From Verrucomicrobiota bacterium (GTDB taxonomy: Bacteria > Verrucomicrobiota > Kiritimatiellia > CAIQIC01 > Lenti-01), in contig JAKLIL010000042.1 in assembly GCA_022709625.1 (NCBI GenBank), positions 1 through 10,534 of the forward strand: a stretch of DNA of 10,534 nucleotides, given 5' to 3'. The notes below the pieces were generated by a model that did not search any database, was not told where the DNA came from, and saw only the letters and a program-made list of their open reading frames with translations. Shown here piece after piece: positions 6,152 through 10,534 of the stretch. Each line of letters begins with the position of its first letter. Position 1 is the stretch's first letter. The position numbers and the translations under genes were made by a program.

Positions 6152-6667
6152 ATGAAACGCGAGCATCTGGAACACGTGCTGCGGGCGGCGGCGGCCATCA
6201 CCAACGAATCGGAATTCATCGTGCTGGGCAGCCAGGCGCTGCTGGCTTCGGTCCCCGCCTGGCGCCTCCCCTGAACCAATCGATGGAAGTGGATCTTTAT
6301 CCCCTCCGGAATTCGGCGCCGGCCAATCTAATCGACGGCTCGATCGGGGAATTGTCGCCGTTCAGCGAGACCTCATGGCTATTATGCGCACGGCGTGGGG
6401 CCGGAGACTGCGGTATTGCCACGGAATTGGCGTTCCCGCGCCGTCGTGGTGGAAAACGCCAATACGGGCGGGGCCCGTGGCCTTTGCCTGTCCCCGGCAG
6501 ATCTGGCGATTTCCAAATTAGCGGCCGGACGCGAAAAGGACCTGCGTTTTGTCGAAGCGATGGCGGTTCGCCGGCTGGTATCCAAAGCGTCAGTCGCAGC
6601 CCTGCTGGCCGAGTTGGATAACGAATGGCAGCCGCTCGTCCGGCGGCGCTTGGAAAAGTTACCGTAG
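6152..6667 (+). pseudogene. Broken nucleotidyltransferase (DUF6036/MNT-like, probable toxin)
   Basis: Three pieces in two frames read as one protein of about 171 residues. Piece 1 (from ATG 6152) has MKREHLEHVLRAAAAI and VLGSQALL, the GS motif of minimal nucleotidyltransferases. Near 6258-6270 the frame slips by -1. Piece 2 gives LNQSMEVDLYPLRN, with the acidic E-V-D metal-binding motif. Near 6370-6376 a +1 slip returns to the first frame. Piece 3 runs from YYAHGVGPE through LCLSPADLAISKLAAGREKD to LEKLP and the TAG at 6665. Without the slips, translation stops at 6274. The family includes toxins of toxin-antitoxin pairs that transfer nucleotides to tRNA or protein; that role here is inferred. 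The small gene just upstream, once overlapping by ATGA, is the likely antitoxin. Sequencing or assembly errors could mimic the frameshifts. Confidence 0.75.
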
Positions 6668-6687
6668 AGGGGCCTGCGCCGGGATTT

Positions 6688-6795
6688 GGCCAAGGCCGCG
6701 CCGGCTTCACCATGCAGTTCGAACACTACGAACCCGTCTCCTTCTTCCTGACCGAGCAGATCATCAAGGCCAGCCGCGTCGCCAACAAAATCAGG
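6688..6795 (+). pseudogene. Direct repeat copy B: orphan fragment of an EF-G gene 3' end
   Basis: This fragment encodes GQGRAGFTMQFEHYE and the rest of EF-G domain V down to ANKIR, in register with 5611-5718. Thirteen of 108 bases differ. Eight differences are silent and five change the residue (S/G, A/P, P/S, R/S, A/V). The excess of silent change suggests both copies diverged mainly under selection for protein function, so this is not a fresh local duplication. The stop codon is lost (CGA instead of TAG) and the frame runs on to a TAA at 6832. No EF-G sequence precedes it. It starts 20 bases after the nucleotidyltransferase stop. The best reading is the displaced tail of the original gene, or the tail of a second EF-G gene that was deleted. 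Confidence 0.88.
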
Positions 6796-6806
6796 CGATC
6801 TTCAAT

Positions 6807-6820
6807 TGCAATATATTGCA
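6807..6820. repeat. AT-rich 14-bp perfect palindrome
   Basis: TGCAATATATTGCA is its own reverse complement. It lies in a short AT-rich stretch (about 6796-6860), unlike the GC-rich surroundings, about 45 bases before the -35 box of the PEP-CTERM gene. Position and symmetry suit a binding site for a dimeric regulator, but chance is not excluded. Confidence 0.35.
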
Positions 6821-6864
6821 GTGCAAATGGATAAAAATAATTCTAAAAAAAACAGAAAAAGCGC

Positions 6865-6894
6865 TTGACTGGATTGGACTCCTTCAGCTACCTT
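6865..6894 (+). promoter_or_regulatory. Candidate promoter of the PEP-CTERM gene, with A-rich upstream element
   Basis: TTGACT (6865-6870, 5 of 6 to TTGACA) and TACCTT (6889-6894) are 18 bases apart. A run rich in A (6842-6860) lies directly upstream and resembles an UP element. The leader would be about 60 bases. It contains a small hairpin, CGACA (6906-6910) with TGTCG (6917-6921), and ends in a strong ribosome binding site, GAGGAG (6950-6955). The -35 is good and the -10 is weak. Confidence 0.5.
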
Positions 6895-6962
6895 AACACG
6901 CGATTCGACACTTGTTTGTCGGGATTTAAATAAAGAAACCAAACACAACGAGGAGAAAGATA

Positions 6963-7520
6963 ATGAAGAAACTGTTGGCATTTGTTGCGATGGCGGTGAT
7001 CGCGGGTACGGCCATGGCCCAGACGTTGTCGGGTGTTGGCGTGAGCTACATCTACGACGTGGCCAATGACACGTGGTATCAGGCTGGTGGCAGCGGCGCC
7101 TGGGCGACCGGCGGTGCGTTCGAAGGCCACAACTTCGGCAGCCGTGGCTCTCTGACCCTCGGCGGCCAGGTCCAGACCTGGGCGGGCGGCAGCCCCGATA
7201 CGGCGGCGACGATGTTCTACTCGCTCGATGGCGGCACGACTGTCGGCGACATGGCCTTGAGCTGGCTGAACAACACCGGCGACAACGGCAACTCGACCTG
7301 GGAAAACGTCGTTGGCGAAGACGTGCTGGCTGGCGCCGCTCCTGGCACCTACACGGTCGACGTGTGGTTCAACGCGACCCAAGGCAGCACCACTGTCTGG
7401 GACAGCGCGGGCGACAACTACGATGCGACCGTCACGAAGCCCATTCCCGAGCCCGCCACGATGGGCCTGTTGGGCCTCGGCGCGCTGGCCTTGGCGCTGC
7501 GTCGCAAGATGAGCAAGTAA
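6963..7520 (+). CDS. PEP-CTERM sorting domain protein (exosortase substrate)
   Basis: This is a 185-residue exported protein. GAGGAG 7 bases before the ATG fixes the start. A signal peptide (MKKLLAFVAMAVIAG) should be cut after AMA, at residue 19. The middle is rich in Gly, Thr, Asn and Trp, has no Cys, and looks beta-rich (WYQAGGSGAW, SLTLGGQVQTW), as in many surface or matrix proteins. The C-terminus is a complete PEP-CTERM tail: PEPATMG from residue 162, a hydrophobic span, then RRK. This tail is recognised by exosortase, which cleaves near PEP and delivers the protein to the surface or matrix; no exosortase gene is in the window. It is a single-gene unit with its own promoter and terminator. 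The central region's function is unknown. Confidence 0.92.
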   Translation: MKKLLAFVAMAVIAGTAMAQTLSGVGVSYIYDVANDTWYQAGGSGAWATGGAFEGHNFGSRGSLTLGGQVQTWAGGSPDTAATMFYSLDGGTTVGDMALSWLNNTGDNGNSTWENVVGEDVLAGAAPGTYTVDVWFNATQGSTTVWDSAGDNYDATVTKPIPEPATMGLLGLGALALALRRKMSK

Positions 7521-7541
7521 TCCTTTCCCAAGGATGAAACG

Positions 7542-7576
7542 AAAGAGCGGCCATCCGGCCGCTCTTTTTTTTGTTT
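7542..7576 (+). terminator. Intrinsic terminator of the PEP-CTERM gene
   Basis: AAAGAGCGGCC (7542-7552) pairs perfectly with GGCCGCTCTTT (7557-7567) around an ATCC loop, and the T-run continues to 7572. It starts 21 bases after the stop codon. A smaller hairpin, ATCCTT with AAGGAT (7520-7535), precedes it. This is a textbook rho-independent terminator and separates the PEP-CTERM gene from the next unit. Confidence 0.93.
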
Positions 7577-7670
7577 CCCGCGGTCGGAACCGGACCGGTC
7601 GGCGTCGGCCTGGCCGGCGGACCGGGAAATGGCATTGTACTTTGGCGGGCAGAGGAGATAATTTTCCACC

Positions 7671-9320
7671 ATGGCATTCGACGGATCAATACGGCGCCGG
7701 CGGCGAGCGTCCATCGGCTACGGCCTGCTTTCCATATGGGTCGCCGCCGGATGGGCCGGTCCGGCGGCCGCCCAAATGCTGGGGCAAACTCCGCGCCCGG
7801 CCGACTGGACGCCCGCGCCGCGCCAGTCGACGGCGTACGAATTCGCGCCGTTGCCCGAAGCCGCCGCCCATGTCCCGCCCGCGCTGGCGCGGGTTCCCGG
7901 CGGAACGTTCCTGATGGGCAATTCCTTCAACAACCTGTATCCCGCCGAGGGCTATGCGAAGGAAGTGCCGGTGCATGCGGTGCCGGTTACGGCGTTTTTC
8001 GTTGGCCGTTTCGAAATTACCAACGAAGAAATGGCGCGGACCCTGCAATGGGCCTACGGCAACGGCCTGGTGGAAGTGGCGCATACCGTGACGACCAACG
8101 GCGTGACGAATTTCTATGGCACGGTGCACAACACGGAAGGGACGCAACGGGAACTGCTCAATCTCGACGGGGCGTACTGCCAAATTGCGTTCACCAACGG
8201 CGCGTTTTGGGTGGCGGCCGGCAAATCGAACTTCCCTTGCATCTACGTCACCTGGCACGGCGCGTTGGCCTTTTGCAACTACCTGAGCGACCGCGAAGGG
8301 CTGCCGCGGGCCGTGGACTTTGCCCCGCCGGACTGGAGCGTGGATATCAGCGCCGCGGGCTACCGTCTGCCGACGGAAGCGGAATGGGAAAAAGCCTGCC
8401 GCGGCGGGATCCCGGGAACGCATTTCCCTTGGCCGGACGATTCGGTCCAGGGCACGAACAACTACGCCTACAGCATCGACCCGGCGAAGGCAAACTACGC
8501 CGATCTCCGCTACGGCTCGCCGGCCAACCATCCCATGCATCCGTGGTTTTCGGAGGCGGTTCGCACCACCCCGGTCGGTTATTACGACGGATCGCAGGTG
8601 ATCACCAACCTGTCCACCAACATCCCCTTCCGCGGCGCGGACTTCGGCCAAACCAACGACATGGCCAACGGTTACGGGTTGTACGACATGGCCGGCAACG
8701 TCTACGAGTGGTGCCTCGACTACCTCGGGACCAACTGGTACGCGAATCCGGCGGCCTTGTTGCCGGATCCCACGGGGCCGGCGGCGGAAACCTCGTACAT
8801 GACCCAACGGGTGGCGCGCGGCGGGGGCTTCGCCCCCTTTTTCTTCAGCCAACCGGCCGAGCCGTCCTTCCAGCGGTGCGCTTTCCGCAACGCTTCCTAT
8901 TCGGTCGGCTGGACGGATGTCATGCTCGGATTCCGCGTGGTACGGCGGTTGACCGCCTACGAAACCTGGGCCGTGGCGCAAGGGCTCGATCCGCTGGCGG
9001 CCAACGGCCAGGCCGACGGCGACCGCGACGAGGATGGCCAATCCAACTACGGGGAATACGTCGCCGACACGCAGCCCACGAATCCGGCGAGTTTCTTCCG
9101 CGTTGCCGGAGTGGGGCCGGTCGCGGCGACGGTGGCGGCGGTCTACTGGGGCGTGAGCGGACGGGTGTACACGGTGGAAGGCGTCGCCAATCCGGCGCAG
9201 ACCAATGCCTGGGAATTCCTCGCCGCGGTCACCAATGCCACGACGGGGGATTCGCAGATTGCGGTGCCGGCTACGGAAGCCCGCCAGTTCCTGCGGATCA
9301 AGGCGAAGTTGGCCCCGTGA
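7671..9320 (+). CDS. Secreted SUMF1/FGE-fold protein with EF-hand-like loop and beta-rich C-terminal module
   Basis: This is a 549-residue protein. The start at 7671 is preceded by GAGGAG (7652-7657) at a rather long 13 bases. The signal peptide has five Arg (8-12), a hydrophobic core and a likely cut after AAA34. Residues about 75-426 form a SUMF1 (formylglycine-generating enzyme-like) domain: VPGGTFLMG at the start, YRLPTEAEWEKACRGG, NGYGLYDMAGNVYEW, VARGGGF and a closing GFRVVRR. The paired catalytic Cys of true FGE after RGGSF are absent; only Cys403 is near. Sulfatase activation is therefore unlikely and a binding or other role of the fold is more probable. Residues 451-462 match a 12-residue EF-hand loop (D-x-D-x-D-G...E), likely binding calcium. 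A beta-rich tail (about 470-549) ends the protein. Its stop overlaps the GTG of the glycosyltransferase gene (GTGA), suggesting coupled translation. Confidence 0.88.
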   Translation: MAFDGSIRRRRRASIGYGLLSIWVAAGWAGPAAAQMLGQTPRPADWTPAPRQSTAYEFAPLPEAAAHVPPALARVPGGTFLMGNSFNNLYPAEGYAKEVPVHAVPVTAFFVGRFEITNEEMARTLQWAYGNGLVEVAHTVTTNGVTNFYGTVHNTEGTQRELLNLDGAYCQIAFTNGAFWVAAGKSNFPCIYVTWHGALAFCNYLSDREGLPRAVDFAPPDWSVDISAAGYRLPTEAEWEKACRGGIPGTHFPWPDDSVQGTNNYAYSIDPAKANYADLRYGSPANHPMHPWFSEAVRTTPVGYYDGSQVITNLSTNIPFRGADFGQTNDMANGYGLYDMAGNVYEWCLDYLGTNWYANPAALLPDPTGPAAETSYMTQRVARGGGFAPFFFSQPAEPSFQRCAFRNASYSVGWTDVMLGFRVVRRLTAYETWAVAQGLDPLAANGQADGDRDEDGQSNYGEYVADTQPTNPASFFRVAGVGPVAATVAAVYWGVSGRVYTVEGVANPAQTNAWEFLAAVTNATTGDSQIAVPATEARQFLRIKAKLAP

Positions 9321-10534
9321 AGGCGCGGTGGGTGCATGTTGCCGTGGCCGTGTTGCTGCTGGGCCACCTGCTCTTCAACATCCGCAATCGGGACGGCTTC
9401 ACCTGGATGGATCCGTTCCAATACTACACGGCGGCCGCCAAAATCGCCGCCGGGCAGGATGGCATGGCGGGATTTCCCGTGGCCTCGTCCTATCCGTTCT
9501 TGCTGGGCCAATGGCTGAAGATCGACTCATCCATTACCTTTGCTCTGGCCAGCAACGGAATTTGGCTGCTGGTGCTGGCCTGTGCCGTCTGGCAACTGGC
9601 CCGGCACTGGCGGGTGCCGGGCCTCGCGCCCCTGCTGCTGCTGGCGGCGCTGGCCGCGCCGGCGCTGTTCGGCCTCTCGCGCGAGTTGTATCTGGAATTT
9701 CCCCTCGCCGCGCTGGTGGCTCTGCATTACGCCGTTTGGTTCCAGCGCGATCGCTTTTCCTCCGCGCGCCGATTTTGGCCGTTGTTCGGCGCGCTCATGG
9801 CCCTGGGCTTTTCCATCAAGATGACCTATCCGGTCTTCATGGCCGGCCCCTTGGCCAACGAAGGCCTGCGCGCCGTCCGCGCCAAGGCGTGGCGCCGGGC
9901 GGCGGGCGTGGCGTTGGCGTTTGGCGCGCCGATCGCCGCCGTGCTGGCGCTGGCGTACGTTTTTTGGCCGCCCTCGTTCGCGTACTATCTCTCGTTGGGC
10001 AACACCGTCATCCCGCCGATGCGGCTCATCGGACCGCCCGAAAGTTTCTCGCTCGCGGCGCTGCTCTTTTATCCCGGCCAATTGTTCCAGAACTATTTGG
10101 TCCTGCTGGGCACGGCGGCCGTGGTTTTCGTCTGGGCCGCCGCGTCGTCAAAGGACGCCGCCCCGGAAGCCCGCGACCGCATGGATCTCTGGCTGTGGCT
10201 GCTGGTTCCTTTGGCCGTGTTTACCCTCGAGCCGGTCCGGGAACCGCGGCACGTCGCGCCGTGCTTTTTGCCTGTCCTGTTGCTGACGCTGCTGGGCGTT
10301 GCGGCCCTGCGGAAGATTTGGCTGCGCCGGCTGGTCTGGACCGCCCTCGTTCTCGCCGCCGGCCTTCAATACGCGGCGCTGGCGACGCACCGCCTGCTGG
10401 CGCCGTATCTGCTCGACCGGCCGATGAAGACCGAAGCCGTCCTGATGGCCATGTTCCAGACCACGCCGAACCTCGCCGCGTTCATGTCCGCCCCGGGACA
10501 AGTGGACGTCGATCGGTGGCGCTATAGCCGCAGC
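9317..10534 (+). CDS. GT-C type integral membrane glycosyltransferase (PMT/ArnT-like), C-terminus cut by window edge
   Basis: The frame is open from GTG 9317 to the window end (406 codons, no stop). The GTG overlaps the TGA of the preceding gene and has only a weak AAGGCGAAG before it, so translation is probably coupled. The protein is strongly hydrophobic, with about eight or more membrane spans. After the first span, WMDPFQYYTAAAKIAAG (Asp32) matches the acidic first-loop motif of GT-C enzymes. SRELYLEFPLAALVAL (Glu123 in it) matches the second conserved loop, and REPRHVAPCFLPVLLL near residue 308 resembles the R-Y/H-x-x-P segment of PMT_2 proteins. Such enzymes move a sugar from a polyprenyl-phosphate donor to protein or lipid outside the cytoplasm. 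The acceptor is unknown; the coupled SUMF1-fold protein or PEP-CTERM proteins are candidates only by neighbourhood. The family call is fairly sure and the substrate is not. Confidence 0.78.
   Translation, partial: MKARWVHVAVAVLLLGHLLFNIRNRDGFTWMDPFQYYTAAAKIAAGQDGMAGFPVASSYPFLLGQWLKIDSSITFALASNGIWLLVLACAVWQLARHWRVPGLAPLLLLAALAAPALFGLSRELYLEFPLAALVALHYAVWFQRDRFSSARRFWPLFGALMALGFSIKMTYPVFMAGPLANEGLRAVRAKAWRRAAGVALAFGAPIAAVLALAYVFWPPSFAYYLSLGNTVIPPMRLIGPPESFSLAALLFYPGQLFQNYLVLLGTAAVVFVWAAASSKDAAPEARDRMDLWLWLLVPLAVFTLEPVREPRHVAPCFLPVLLLTLLGVAALRKIWLRRLVWTALVLAAGLQYAALATHRLLAPYLLDRPMKTEAVLMAMFQTTPNLAAFMSAPGQVDVDRWRYSRS

Noticed and set aside
5753..6274. 173-codon frame running from the spacer into the nucleotidyltransferase
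   Set aside because: Only the part from ATG 6152 resembles a family. The earlier part is out of frame with the antitoxin-like gene.
6625..6834. Independent 69-residue protein containing the EF-G tail
   Set aside because: Its first 21 residues are an out-of-frame reading of the nucleotidyltransferase end and spacer, and the rest is a gene fragment without its stop. There is no ribosome binding site.
5722..6962. Insertion sequence or integrase-carrying element
   Set aside because: No transposase, integrase or terminal inverted repeats were found. Only the EF-G tail repeats bracket the region.
7671..9320. True formylglycine-generating enzyme (sulfatase activator)
   Set aside because: The Cys pair after the RGGSF motif is absent and no sulfatase gene is nearby.

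Overview
This high-GC window is most likely chromosomal DNA from a member of the PVC superphylum (Kiritimatiellota, Lentisphaerota or Verrucomicrobiota). The basis is the gene mix: a large Ser/Thr kinase with the DWG activation-loop variant joined to a Cache-type sensor, a PEP-CTERM (exosortase-sorted) protein, and a secreted SUMF1-fold protein with an EF-hand-like loop and a small beta-rich tail. The exact taxon is an inference.

Left part (1-3499). A receptor-like Ser/Thr protein kinase is read leftward and runs off the window. Back to back with it is a two-gene unit read rightward: a secreted protein of unknown function (GTG start at 2451) and a small lipoprotein (3140). The 160-bp divergent spacer holds a candidate promoter for each side and an inverted repeat, AACCTC-N10-GAGGTT.

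Middle part (3500-6962). A complete translation elongation factor G gene (3631-5721) follows a leader with a very strong GC hairpin. It stands outside any ribosomal-protein operon and resembles the divergent spd/mitochondrial EF-G groups. Downstream is a decayed two-gene cassette that looks like a toxin-antitoxin pair: a 96-codon antitoxin-like gene cut short by an amber codon, and a nucleotidyltransferase gene (DUF6036/MNT-like) broken by a -1 and a +1 frameshift. Immediately after the cassette lies a second, diverged copy of the last 108 coding bases of the EF-G gene (6688-6795 against 5611-5718; 95 of 108 identical by my hand alignment). The cassette is therefore bracketed by direct repeats of the EF-G 3' end. 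That is what one expects if it entered the 3' end of this gene and restored the reading frame with its own tail. This is the most unusual thing in the window.

Right part (6963-10534). A PEP-CTERM protein has its own promoter, a strong ribosome binding site and a textbook terminator. It is followed by a secreted SUMF1-fold protein whose stop codon overlaps the GTG start of a multi-membrane-span GT-C (PMT/ArnT-like) glycosyltransferase that runs off the right end. The last two look translationally coupled. The region as a whole suggests cell-surface protein sorting and possibly glycosylation, but the functional link is an inference.

Both edge genes are incomplete. I saw no tRNA, rRNA, CRISPR array, transposase or integrase.
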